Shown here piece by piece: positions 45,491-53,854 of a stretch of DNA of 64,000 nt. The number at the start of each line of letters is the position of its first letter. The stretch's first letter is position 1. The notes below the pieces were generated by a model, which was not told the origin of the DNA, did not search any database, and saw nothing but the letters and a program-made list of their open reading frames with translations. The position numbers were made by a program, and so were the translations under genes. Source of the DNA: JAVBMJ01 sp031551275 (GTDB lineage Bacteria; Bacteroidota; Bacteroidia; Bacteroidales; Rikenellaceae); assembly GCA_031551275.1 (NCBI GenBank), contig JAVBNX010000007.1:124001-188000 (forward strand), read 5' to 3'.

Positions 45491-46165
45491 TTAGCAACCG
45501 CAGCCGCAACCGCATGTGCAGCCTTCGTTGGCCAAAGGTTTTTTGGTCATGCCGATCACGCGTTTGATGGCTTGCAGGTAGTTGATGTTCTCGACCCCTT
45601 CCAAACCCACGTCGGCGATGGTTTTTTTGATGTCCTCCACCTCGGTCGATTCGCTGTTGATGGTGAAGATCTTGGCCCCGTTGACCAGCACTTCGCCCGC
45701 CTCGCAGATCGTGTCGTTGACCATGTAGCCCCAGCGCTTTTTGTGGACGCGTACGGCGGCCAAATCGGCGTGGGCCTCCACCATGGCGATGAACTCGTCG
45801 TAGGTGTAGCTATCCTTCTTGAACTCGGGTGCGGCGACCTTGAACGCGGGGAAGACCTCGTCCCTGAGGACGGCTACGGGAAGGGGGAACTCGCCCTTCA
45901 TCAGGGGGTTCCACTGCTCGAGGCCGTCGACGCTCTGCACGAAGGTCTTGATGTCCATCTTGCCGTCCCGGATCTTGGTGTTGTTGATGTCGTTGGTACG
46001 CGAAACGATGTAAATTTCGTCGCTCTCCCGCTCCCAGACCTTTTCGGGGACGGGTACCGACAGGCGTGCCATGCGTTTGTGGGCGCAGCAGAAGCACTGC
46101 CCGAAAGTGCGGAATTCAAAACGGGGCTTGGAGATCGCGCCGATCTCTAATTTTTCTTTGCTCAT
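45491..46165 (-). CDS. Protein of unknown function with CxCxCxCxC tail, possibly CYTH-like
   Basis: 224 residues without a signal peptide. The segment with EIYIVSRTND and KIRDGKMDIKTF resembles strands of CYTH/VTC proteins, so a distant relation to the next gene is possible. A Cys pair occurs early (CFCC, about 24-27). The last nine residues form CTCGCGCGC, a metal-binding-like tail. The function is unknown. It ends 19 bases before the CYTH gene start and lies 16 bases after the LTD lipoprotein end. Confidence 0.65.
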   Translation of the reverse strand: MSKEKLEIGAISKPRFEFRTFGQCFCCAHKRMARLSVPVPEKVWERESDEIYIVSRTNDINNTKIRDGKMDIKTFVQSVDGLEQWNPLMKGEFPLPVAVLRDEVFPAFKVAAPEFKKDSYTYDEFIAMVEAHADLAAVRVHKKRWGYMVNDTICEAGEVLVNGAKIFTINSESTEVEDIKKTIADVGLEGVENINYLQAIKRVIGMTKKPLANEGCTCGCGCGC

Positions 46166-46181
46166 GGTTATTCTCTTGTTT

Positions 46182-48002
46182 TTAAGGATTTACTTTGTTT
46201 TTGCCGGTAATGTTGGTGCCGTTGGTGGCGTTCTGGGTGCCCGCTGCCACATCAAAATACCAGAAGCCGGTCGCGTCGGGTATCCTCGCGATATCGAGTT
46301 TGTCGGTCGTTTCGCCTTTAGAGAAGGTGTCCACCACGTTGCCGTTGGGGTCTTCCAGCGTGAGATTTATGGCACCCGTGCTCGACAGGCCTTTGATCAT
46401 TGTGGTGGCGTTGGCGGCGGGCGAGGTAACTTTAGTGCCTTTGAGCAGGAAGAAACCACCGTTCTTGGCGATCACGTGGGCTGCGGTGCCGGTCCAGGTC
46501 ACGTCCGCACCGTAGTAAAGCACATAGTTTTCCAGGGTGATATCCTTCGAAGTGGTGTTGATAAACTCAACGTATTTATCGGCGTCGGCGGAGAAGGTCC
46601 CGTTGATCTCGTTGATTACCAAAACGCCGGCAACCGGAGTTTTTCCCTCATTGACTGTTCCGTTGGTGGCGCTCTGGGTACCTGCCGCAACGTCGTAGTA
46701 CCAGTTGATGCCCCCGTCGGGAATCCGTGCGATATCCAGTTTGTCGGTCGTCTCGCCCTTCGAAAAAGCGTCGATCACGTTGCCGGGGGCGTCCTTCAGC
46801 GTCAGGGTAATGGCACCGGTGCTCGACAGGCCTTTGATCATGGTGGTGGCGTCGGCTGCGGGGGAGGTCACTTTGGTGCCTTTGAGCAGGAAGTAACCGG
46901 TTGCAGGAATGGTGTGGGCCGCGGTTCCGGTCCAGGTCACATCTTCGCCGTAGTAGAGAACCAGGCCGTTGAGCGAAATGAGTTCGGAGGTGCTGTTGTA
47001 GAACTCCACGTACTTGTCCGCGTCGGCGGAGAACGTGCCGTTGATCTCGTTGATGACCAGCCCGTCATACGCGCCAACGGGAGCGGGTGTGCTCACCGTG
47101 TAGGCCTTGGCGGTCGAGGTTTTGTCGTTGGGTACGCTGTTGATCGCCTTGATCGTCACGCTGACCACCGCGCCCGCAACCTGGGCGGGGATGTCGGTGC
47201 GGCTGACATAAACGTTGTCCGCATCGAGATCCATCGTGATGTTCTGCGGGTTGGCGCCGTTGAGCGTCCAGGTCAGCACGACCGAGGTAATGGTCGCGTT
47301 GCCGCCGGGAAGCACGGTGGCGGAGACTTCGACCGCTTCGCCCGGCGCGGGAGCGGCGGGATCGAAGGTAACGTCGGAGACCACCGGAACGGCCACGGCC
47401 TCGGCGATCGGGGTCAGCGAAGCGGGGTCGCCCGTGTTGGCGGCGCCTTTCGTGCCGGGCTGGGGAACATAGAACCAGGCGCCCTCGCCGTTGGGAACGC
47501 GGGCGAAAGCGGCGCCGGAGATGTCGGCGGCCTCACCCGATGTGTCGCCCTTGGTAAACAAATCGATGCGTTTGCCTTCAGCGTCGCGCAAGTCGACCAT
47601 GATGCCCTGGGTCCCGGAGAGGCCCTTGATCATGCGGGTCGTCACTTCACCCGCGTTGCCGACCTTGGCCCCCTGGAGCACGAAGTAGCCTTTGGCGGGG
47701 ATCGACTGGGGTAAACGGCCCGTCCAGGTCAACTCGGGTGGGTTGGAGACGTTGTTGTAGTAAATTTTCATCCCCGCCAGCGAGATGGGATCGTTGGTCG
47801 TGTTGTAAAGCTCGATCAGCTTGGTGCTGTCGGCGGTCATAGGGGCCACAAAGGGGGTGTTGCCGTTGATCTCGTTGAGCACGAGCTTACCGGCCCAGGG
47901 AGAGTCCTCCACGGGAGGAGCGGGGGGAGCCACATAGACGTCATCCTTGACGCAGGAGGCCAACAGCCCCAGGGCAAGTACAGGAATCAGTAACTTTTTC
48001 AT
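46182..48002 (-). CDS. Lipoprotein with three lamin-tail domains
   Basis: 606 residues with a lipobox LLASC. Lamin-tail domains lie at about 38-165, 312-445 and 455-600, each with (L/V)VINEINGT...KYVEFYN, LYYG and GYFLLKGTKV strands. An Ig-like domain lies at about 190-305. Domains 2 and 3 are nearly duplicates. Bacterial lamin-tail domains occur on exported nucleases and phosphatases, but no enzyme domain is present here. It follows the OprP-like porin by about 30 bases and may be part of that anion module. Confidence 0.8.
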   Translation of the reverse strand: MKKLLIPVLALGLLASCVKDDVYVAPPAPPVEDSPWAGKLVLNEINGNTPFVAPMTADSTKLIELYNTTNDPISLAGMKIYYNNVSNPPELTWTGRLPQSIPAKGYFVLQGAKVGNAGEVTTRMIKGLSGTQGIMVDLRDAEGKRIDLFTKGDTSGEAADISGAAFARVPNGEGAWFYVPQPGTKGAANTGDPASLTPIAEAVAVPVVSDVTFDPAAPAPGEAVEVSATVLPGGNATITSVVLTWTLNGANPQNITMDLDADNVYVSRTDIPAQVAGAVVSVTIKAINSVPNDKTSTAKAYTVSTPAPVGAYDGLVINEINGTFSADADKYVEFYNSTSELISLNGLVLYYGEDVTWTGTAAHTIPATGYFLLKGTKVTSPAADATTMIKGLSSTGAITLTLKDAPGNVIDAFSKGETTDKLDIARIPDGGINWYYDVAAGTQSATNGTVNEGKTPVAGVLVINEINGTFSADADKYVEFINTTSKDITLENYVLYYGADVTWTGTAAHVIAKNGGFFLLKGTKVTSPAANATTMIKGLSSTGAINLTLEDPNGNVVDTFSKGETTDKLDIARIPDATGFWYFDVAAGTQNATNGTNITGKNKVNP

Positions 48003-48033
48003 AATTATACGCGTTTAAATTTTTTGTCTGCGA

Positions 48034-49443
48034 TTAAAAGTCGATCTCGAAACGCACGCCCACCGTGTAGTAGTCCACGCCGGCCTTGCCTTTCTTCTCG
48101 GTCACCAGGGCCGGGTTGGCGGTCGGTTTGCCGGCCGAGTCGTGGCCCACGTAGAGCTTGCCCTTGCCGTTCGCGTAGCGGTCGTTGTTGGTGTACATGC
48201 CGTTGAGCATGAACTTGACGTTGTTGTTGATGTAGTAGGTCAGGCCCAGGGTGTAGTTCTCGCCCGCGCCGCCGTAGATGTTCGCGCTCTTGTCGTTCAG
48301 GTTGAGGTAGTCGTAGCGGGCCAGCAGCTCGATATCGCCCCACTTCTTGCCGCGGGAGGGCTGGGTAAACTCGCCGTCCGAAGCGTCGTAACGCTGCTTG
48401 CCGCCGAAGAGCAGGATGCCAGCGTGGGCGTAGAAACCGTAGAAATGCTTGGTGCTCAGGTCGGTGCCAATGGGAGCGCTGTGCTTGATGTGTACGTCGG
48501 TGGCGAGGTATTCGCCCTGTACGCGCAGCCCTTTATACCACCATGCCATTTCTCCGTTATAGAGCAGCTCGTGGTGTACGTTGCCGATCACGTCGGTGTC
48601 GAGGTATTTCTTGCGGTTGATCGAAGAGTTATTGCGGGTGCTGAACCTCGAGGTGCCGTAGTCGGCATAGGCCACGTCGGTCTTCGGGGTGCGGTAAACG
48701 ATGCCGCCGCCCAGGTGCATGCCCCAATCCTTCTGGTGGTTGCTGAAGGGGTGCAGGACCAGTTTGCCGACCCAGTCGACGCCCTGGTTGAGGTTGTTGT
48801 CCTTGTTGTTGGCCTCCACGAAGAGGATCTCTTCTTCCCCGGCTACGGCCTGGAAGGCCATGCCGCCCGAGATGTTGAAGATGGCGTTGGCGTAGTTGAT
48901 GTCCAACCCGATGTGGCGCGAGGGCGCGAAGGCTTTGACGGCCATCGGGCGCTCCATAAAGGGCAGGTAGCGCGACGAAGTGGTCTCCTCCATCGAGAAA
49001 TTCTCCTTGAAGTTACCCGCCTTGATGTCCAGTCCGAAGCAGGTCGAATAGCGCAGGTAGGCATCCTTGAGTTCGAAGTAACCGTTCGAAAAGTCGGTGT
49101 CGATCTCCCCGTACCAGTGTTCGTTGACCTGGGCCTTGATGGCGAACCGGGCGCGGCGTATCGATACGTTGTTGCCGATGTTTTGGAAATCCTTGTCCAG
49201 GCCGAAGTGCATGGCCCCGTCCACCTGGACCCGGTTGTCGAACCAAAGGCGGTAGTTCTGGTCCTTGGATTCGAATACGATGATGCCGTTACGCTCCTCG
49301 GCGGAAAGCCTGGTGCGGTTCACTTTGACCCCGTACTGGTTGTAGCGGGTTCCCAGCTCCTCCTCCTCGCCTGCGAGGGTGGACTGGGCGAAACCCTGCC
49401 ACGAGAAGAGGATTGCGGTGGATAAAAGAATGAATTTTTTCAT
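48034..49443 (-). CDS. Phosphate-selective porin O/P family protein
   Basis: 469-residue outer-membrane barrel with a signal peptide (FSWQGFAQS). Alternating strands (RLWFDNRVQVDGAMHFG, SIRRARFAIKAQVNEHWYGEIDTDFSNG) and the GGGIVYR and terminal VRFEIDF patterns fit the OprO/OprP family. The family carries phosphate or polyphosphate anions across the outer membrane, though Bacteroidota members can serve other anions. It starts 17 bases after the membrane regulator gene, so it likely shares one transcript. Confidence 0.85.
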   Translation of the reverse strand: MKKFILLSTAILFSWQGFAQSTLAGEEEELGTRYNQYGVKVNRTRLSAEERNGIIVFESKDQNYRLWFDNRVQVDGAMHFGLDKDFQNIGNNVSIRRARFAIKAQVNEHWYGEIDTDFSNGYFELKDAYLRYSTCFGLDIKAGNFKENFSMEETTSSRYLPFMERPMAVKAFAPSRHIGLDINYANAIFNISGGMAFQAVAGEEEILFVEANNKDNNLNQGVDWVGKLVLHPFSNHQKDWGMHLGGGIVYRTPKTDVAYADYGTSRFSTRNNSSINRKKYLDTDVIGNVHHELLYNGEMAWWYKGLRVQGEYLATDVHIKHSAPIGTDLSTKHFYGFYAHAGILLFGGKQRYDASDGEFTQPSRGKKWGDIELLARYDYLNLNDKSANIYGGAGENYTLGLTYYINNNVKFMLNGMYTNNDRYANGKGKLYVGHDSAGKPTANPALVTEKKGKAGVDYYTVGVRFEIDF

Positions 49444-49459
49444 AATTGGTTGGTTTTGG

Positions 49460-51145
49460 TTATATGTTTTTAATGAATTGGATGAGGTTTACGTTGCGGT
49501 CGAGCTCCAGCTTGCCGCGCAAGCGGTAGCGCCCGATCTCCACGCTTTTGGGTGAGAGGTTCATCATCGAGGCGATGTGCTTGGAGCTGAAACCCAAACG
49601 CAGCAGGGTCATCAGCCGCGTGTCGCTCTCGGTCAGGTCGGGGAATTTCGATTTCAAACGCACGTTGAAGTCCTTGTGCAGCAGCTCGACGCGGGCGTAA
49701 AAGCCCTCCATCTCCTGGGAGAAGTGCATCCGCGAGGCGACGGTCTTTTCCAGCTCCGAGAGCCCCTTGCCCATCTGCCCGGGGTCCTGCTCGTCGCGCA
49801 GGGATTTGATCCGGTTGTGGATGAAATCGAGGAACTCCTTCTGCTGGGTGATGTTCAGCGCCACGTTGATCAGCTCGTTGCGCTGGAGTTCGAGCCGCTG
49901 GTTGAGGTTGTCGTTCTGGATCCGCATCGCCTTGACTTCCAGGTCTGTGATGCTCCGTTTGTTGACGGTCAGCATCTCGGCCTGCTCTTCGGCGCTGATC
50001 CGGGCGCGGGCGATCTGTTTTTTCTGCTGGTGGGAGCGGTAGACGACCGTGGCGATGAGCATGGCCAGCGCGATGAGCGCCAACGAGAGGGTGGCGCCGC
50101 GCCAGGGGTCGCCCTCGGGCCTGAGGATCTGTGCGGTCATGGCCTGCGCGCCCGCCGTTTTGCAGGCGGCCCAGGCGACGGCCATCGCGACCCCGGCCGT
50201 GAGCGCGGTCACGCCCAGCCACAGGGCTACCTCTTTTGCGCCGTACCTCAACCGTCCGTGGGAGAGTTGCACGCCTGCCAACGCGCCGAACGCGGCCTGG
50301 GAGGCCGAGAGCGGGGTCGCGCTCAGCCCGATCAGCGAGCAGAACCCCGGCAGGCTCATAAGCAGCATGGTCGCCGCCACCCCCAGGGTCAACGCCATGG
50401 CGGGCTGGGGCGACATGTAAAAACTCCCCGAGGCGTAGCCCTCGGTGTGGCGGCCGATCCTGCGCGCCAGGGGCAGCGCGGCCGAAAGCAGGATCAGCAG
50501 CAGGATGGCGAACCGCGCCGGAAAGAGGTCAGCGGGGGCGGATGAGCCGAGCAGCAGGGTCCCCCGCTCGATGAAGTCGAGCAGCAGCGCCCCGTTGTTC
50601 GCGCCTATGGCAAAGAGCAGCACGATGGCAGAAAGCCCCAGCAGGAGGTAAACCGCCCGGTTCTTGTAAACGATGTGGCTTTTGCTGCGCGAAAGCAACG
50701 CAGTGGTAAATTTCCCCACCGCGAAGGCGATCCCGCACGCCATCAGCGGGGCGACCACCCAGGGCAGCACCTGCGGCAGCACCTCGTTTGCAGGCAGGGC
50801 GCCCTGCATGGCGAGGCGGTAGCCCATCACCGCGCCCAATACCATATATAGGATGGAGCCTTTCAATGAGAATTGCCACGCGACGGTGTAGACGGCGGCG
50901 GCGGAGAGCCCGATCACGCACAACGCCCACGCGGAGGGCTCGCCCAGCGACCGTGCCAGGGGCCGTGAGGTGTAGTCGCCCAGAACGACCGCTCCCGCCA
51001 TGCATACCGTAACCACGAGATAAGGCAAAATTGTGCGTTTGACCAGCCCGATGCGCGCCCACGCACCGATCGCGGCGGGGATCTCCCTGCTGCAGACCGG
51101 GATGGCGATCAGGATACAAACCAGTATAAGCACAAACGTTGCCAA
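49460..51145 (-). CDS. PiT-like membrane domain fused to coiled coil and LuxR-type HTH
   Basis: 561 residues. About ten to eleven hydrophobic helices fill residues 1-375. They contain two PiT-like repeat halves: SLKGSILYMVLGAVMGY, and TPLSASQAAFGALAGVQLSHG, which mirrors the PiT motif P(V/L)STTHA..GA..G. The PiT signature GANDxANA is absent. A coiled coil (about 385-470) and a Bacteroidota-type LuxR helix-turn-helix (LTESDTRLMTLLRLGFSSKHIASMMNLSPKSVEIGRYRLRGKL) close the protein. I infer a membrane-bound phosphate or anion sensor that regulates transcription directly. DUF47, the usual PiT partner, precedes it by 17 bases. Confidence 0.8.
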   Translation of the reverse strand: MATFVLILVCILIAIPVCSREIPAAIGAWARIGLVKRTILPYLVVTVCMAGAVVLGDYTSRPLARSLGEPSAWALCVIGLSAAAVYTVAWQFSLKGSILYMVLGAVMGYRLAMQGALPANEVLPQVLPWVVAPLMACGIAFAVGKFTTALLSRSKSHIVYKNRAVYLLLGLSAIVLLFAIGANNGALLLDFIERGTLLLGSSAPADLFPARFAILLLILLSAALPLARRIGRHTEGYASGSFYMSPQPAMALTLGVAATMLLMSLPGFCSLIGLSATPLSASQAAFGALAGVQLSHGRLRYGAKEVALWLGVTALTAGVAMAVAWAACKTAGAQAMTAQILRPEGDPWRGATLSLALIALAMLIATVVYRSHQQKKQIARARISAEEQAEMLTVNKRSITDLEVKAMRIQNDNLNQRLELQRNELINVALNITQQKEFLDFIHNRIKSLRDEQDPGQMGKGLSELEKTVASRMHFSQEMEGFYARVELLHKDFNVRLKSKFPDLTESDTRLMTLLRLGFSSKHIASMMNLSPKSVEIGRYRLRGKLELDRNVNLIQFIKNI

Positions 51146-51162
51146 AGTTGCCTTATTGTTAA

Positions 51163-51810
51163 CTAAAGGTTGAGTTTTATGGCCATGACCGATAGCTGGT
51201 CGGCGATCTTTTCCGCCCCGTCGGAGAGGGTCTCGATGTGGAGGGCGAAATAACGCAGGTGGAATTTTTCACTGAGTTTCAGTGAGTTCATGTTGTGGAA
51301 GACGTGCCGTTTGATCGACTGGGCCTGCTTGTTGCACTCCCGCTCGTAGAAGTAGACGCGGTGGATCTTCTCGGTAATCATCTCCGGGGTGCGGAAGTAG
51401 GCTTTGGCCGCCGGGATGACGCTCTCGACCGATAAGGTGGAGAGTTCCACCAGTTTGAGGAAGTCGTGGTAGAGCTCGGCCGGGATGTGGGGTCGTTCGA
51501 TCTCGAACTGGAACAGGCTGTCGTTCAGCGACTCGACGATGTGGCCCATGTGCTCCAGCAGGCGCATGATGTCCCCCCGCTCGCGCGTCAGCTGGGATTG
51601 GGTATAAAGGATGCTTTCGGTTTGCCGCCGCATCTCGCCCGCCTCGTTTTCGAGTTGGGCGATGCTTTGCAGGTTGTCGGCGAATTGGGCCGTGTGGCCG
51701 TAAAGATAGTTCTTGACCCCCTCTTTGAAGATCAGAAGCGCCCGGTCCACCGTGTCCAGGAAATTGTCGATGCTCTCGACCGTTTTTTTGCTCTCCTTGG
51801 ATGCAAACAT
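51163..51810 (-). CDS. DUF47/PhoU-like regulator of phosphate transport
   Basis: 215 residues, all helical. The N-terminal KESKKTVESIDNFLDTVDRALLIF and C-terminal HIETLSDGAEKIADQLSVMAIKL fit the DUF47 (Pit accessory, PhoU-like) family, which normally forms an operon with a PiT transporter. The start at 51810 was chosen because the region further upstream reads through a -7 box and a repeat-rich control region. It is the first gene of the module. Confidence 0.9.
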   Translation of the reverse strand: MFASKESKKTVESIDNFLDTVDRALLIFKEGVKNYLYGHTAQFADNLQSIAQLENEAGEMRRQTESILYTQSQLTRERGDIMRLLEHMGHIVESLNDSLFQFEIERPHIPAELYHDFLKLVELSTLSVESVIPAAKAYFRTPEMITEKIHRVYFYERECNKQAQSIKRHVFHNMNSLKLSEKFHLRYFALHIETLSDGAEKIADQLSVMAIKLNL

Positions 51811-52018
51811 ACCTCTACATAGACCGGGTTTTGCCCTGGATCTACACAAAGGTAAAAAGTTTCTTTGGATATAGTGTTTCCTTAACCGGAACTTCGCAGG
51901 ATCTTAATTTTGTAGAGTTTTTAGTAATGGATAATTATTTAATAATCAATATATGTTAAAATTTATTGTAGAGTTTTTGTAGAGTTCCGTCCGTAATCCC
52001 GAGCGGGCTTGTAGAGTT
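51811..52018 (-). promoter_or_regulatory. Control region with four AACTCTACA direct repeats and a -7 box
   Basis: On the minus strand AACTCTACA occurs at 51911-51919, 51967-51975, 51978-51986 and 52010-52018, all in the same orientation, with an 11-base period between the middle two. A -7 box TACCTTTG lies at 51847-51854, some 57 bases from the nearest repeat. The AT-rich arrangement suits an activator site. The copies lie between the udk stop and the DUF47 start. Confidence 0.6.
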
Positions 52019-52666
52019 CTATTGCACGTCGGCGGCACCCTCTGCAACGCGCCCCCGGATCAGCGAACGAATACTCTCGATCAGCATCGAAACGGCCACC
52101 GAATTGAACCCGCCCTCGGGGATGATAACGTCCGCGTATCTCTTGGAAGGCTCCACGAACTGGTCGTGCATGGGCTTGACCGTGGCGACGTATTGCCCGA
52201 TGACCGACTCCATGCTACGGCCCCGGTGCTGCACGTCGCGCAGGATGCGCCGTGAGAGGCGCAAATCGGCGTCGGTGTCGACGTAGACCTTGATGTCCAT
52301 CATCTCGCGCAGCTCCTTGTTCTCCAAGATCAAAATGCCGTCCACGATGATTACCGGCGCTGGGGTAACCAACACCGTCTCTTCCAGGCGGTTGTGCTCG
52401 GCGAAGGAGTAGACGGGGCGCTGGATGGCAGCCCCTTCGGCCAGCGCCCGGAGGTGGCGGATCATCATGGCCGTATCGAACGACTCGGGGTGGTCGTAGT
52501 TGAGCTTGGTGCGCTCCTCGAAGGCCAGGGTGGGGTAGGCCTTGTAGTAGTAGTCGTGGCACAGGGTAACCACCTGGTCGGGGGAGAAAGAGTCTTCCAG
52601 GCGCCGGATCAGGGTGCTTTTCCCCGATCCGCTGCCCCCGGCGACTCCGATCACGGTCGATTTCAT
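52019..52666 (-). CDS. udk: Uridine kinase
   Basis: 215-residue P-loop enzyme that phosphorylates uridine and cytidine in pyrimidine salvage. It has the Walker A motif GGSGSGKST near residue 8-16, the DHPESFD block, and the base- and nucleoside-binding DGILILE segment with SRRILRD. The start at 52666 was chosen because the longer frame crosses the -7 box CAAAGGTA (minus TACCTTTG, 52699-52706). Confidence 0.95.
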   Translation of the reverse strand: MKSTVIGVAGGSGSGKSTLIRRLEDSFSPDQVVTLCHDYYYKAYPTLAFEERTKLNYDHPESFDTAMMIRHLRALAEGAAIQRPVYSFAEHNRLEETVLVTPAPVIIVDGILILENKELREMMDIKVYVDTDADLRLSRRILRDVQHRGRSMESVIGQYVATVKPMHDQFVEPSKRYADVIIPEGGFNSVAVSMLIESIRSLIRGRVAEGAADVQ

Positions 52667-52698
52667 GGCGTTCCGCTCTATTGGGGTGAGTGATAAAG

Positions 52699-52706
52699 CA
52701 AAGGTA
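52699..52706 (-). promoter_or_regulatory. -7 box of udk
   Basis: The minus strand reads TACCTTTG, giving a leader of about 30 bases. Confidence 0.5.
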
Positions 52707-52748
52707 ATGTTTTTGGGCAAAGGTTGTTCCCGGCCGGGATAATTTGGT

Positions 52749-52756
52749 TATCTTTG
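52749..52756 (+). promoter_or_regulatory. -7 box of the galactofuranosyltransferase-like gene
   Basis: TATCTTTG, 21 bases before the ATG at 52778. A TTGT at 52725-52728 lies about 20 bases upstream and could be a weak -33. Confidence 0.5.
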
Positions 52757-52777
52757 TTTCTTGTTACCGTGGGGTTT

Positions 52778-53854
52778 ATGAAAAGAGTCTACATTTCAAG
52801 AAATTACAAGCACCCCAATTCGGCAGGGGGCAAGGCGAAGTCCGATATCGAGGCCACCCTCGAGGGCATGGGCTACCGCAATATCGGGATGAAGCGCACC
52901 ACCCGTCCGGGCATGGTCGCCGACTTCTTCCGCAACCTGGCCGGGGTGGCCAAAGCCGCGGTGTGCATGCCCCGAGGGGGCGTGCTGGTGTTGCAATACC
53001 CGATGAAGAAATACTTCGGCTTCCTTTGCTTTGCCGCCCATCTGAACGGGACGAAGGTGGTCGCCGTCATCCACGACCTGGGTTCGTTCCGCCGCAAGAG
53101 ACTGACGCCCGCCAAAGAGGTCAAGCGCCTGAACCTGTGCGACTACATCGTCGCCCACACCCCCGCCATGCGGGAGTGGCTCCTAAGAAACGGCTGCAAA
53201 AGGGAGGTGGGTACGCTCAAAGTCTTCGACTACCTCTCCCGAAGCGTCAACGCCTCCCGCGCCGGGGACGGCCCGGCAGAAGGCGAGGGCTACGTGGTCA
53301 ACTACGCGGGCCAATTGGCCCCAAAAAAGAACGCCTTTTTGTACCAAATGGCCCCTTACGTGAACACTTTTCGCATGAACCTCTACGGCGGAGGCTTCGC
53401 CGGGGAGGTGGCCGGCGATTCGAAGGGCCGGATCGTCAACATGGGATTCAAGGCGAGCGAGGATTTTATCGCCCAAACCGCCGGGGACTTCGGCCTGGTC
53501 TGGGACGGCGACTCGCTGGACGACTGCACGGGCGATTTCGGCGTTTACCTCGCCTGGAACGCCCCCCACAAGATCTCCTTCTACCTGCGCAGCCACCTGC
53601 CCGTGCTGATCTGGGAGGGCGCTGCCATGGCCCCATTCCTGGTCGAAAAAGGCGCGGGGATGGCTGTCGGCTCGCTCCGGGACCTGGACGGCATCCTCTC
53701 TTCCCTCTCCCGGGAGCGTTACGACGAGATGAAACGAAACGCGATCGCCCTGAGCGGCCAACTGAGCGAGGGTTACTACGCCCGGGCGGCCGTGCGCGGC
53801 GCGGAAGAGTTTTTTGCGTCCGGCGCCCTCCCCAAATTTAACCTGTCGAGATGA
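52778..53854 (+). CDS. Galactofuranosyltransferase-like glycosyltransferase
   Basis: 358 residues with a two-domain GT-B look: an N-terminal half with VVAVIHDLGSFRRKRL and VAHTPAMREWL, and a C-terminal half with YAGQLAPKKNAFL, VWDGDSLDD and HKISFYLRSHLPVL. It overlaps the UDP-galactopyranose mutase gene by ATGA, so UDP-galactofuranose is the probable donor and a surface or capsular glycan the acceptor. The start at 52778 follows the promoter; the upstream frame from 52724 covers the -7 box. Confidence 0.8.
   Translation: MKRVYISRNYKHPNSAGGKAKSDIEATLEGMGYRNIGMKRTTRPGMVADFFRNLAGVAKAAVCMPRGGVLVLQYPMKKYFGFLCFAAHLNGTKVVAVIHDLGSFRRKRLTPAKEVKRLNLCDYIVAHTPAMREWLLRNGCKREVGTLKVFDYLSRSVNASRAGDGPAEGEGYVVNYAGQLAPKKNAFLYQMAPYVNTFRMNLYGGGFAGEVAGDSKGRIVNMGFKASEDFIAQTAGDFGLVWDGDSLDDCTGDFGVYLAWNAPHKISFYLRSHLPVLIWEGAAMAPFLVEKGAGMAVGSLRDLDGILSSLSRERYDEMKRNAIALSGQLSEGYYARAAVRGAEEFFASGALPKFNLSR

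Noticed and set aside
50400..50620. GANNGALLLDF in the PiT-like protein as a GANDxANA signature
   Set aside because: Only GAN matches and the aspartate and second Asn are missing. I treat the motif as lost and rely on the repeat halves and on DUF47 instead.
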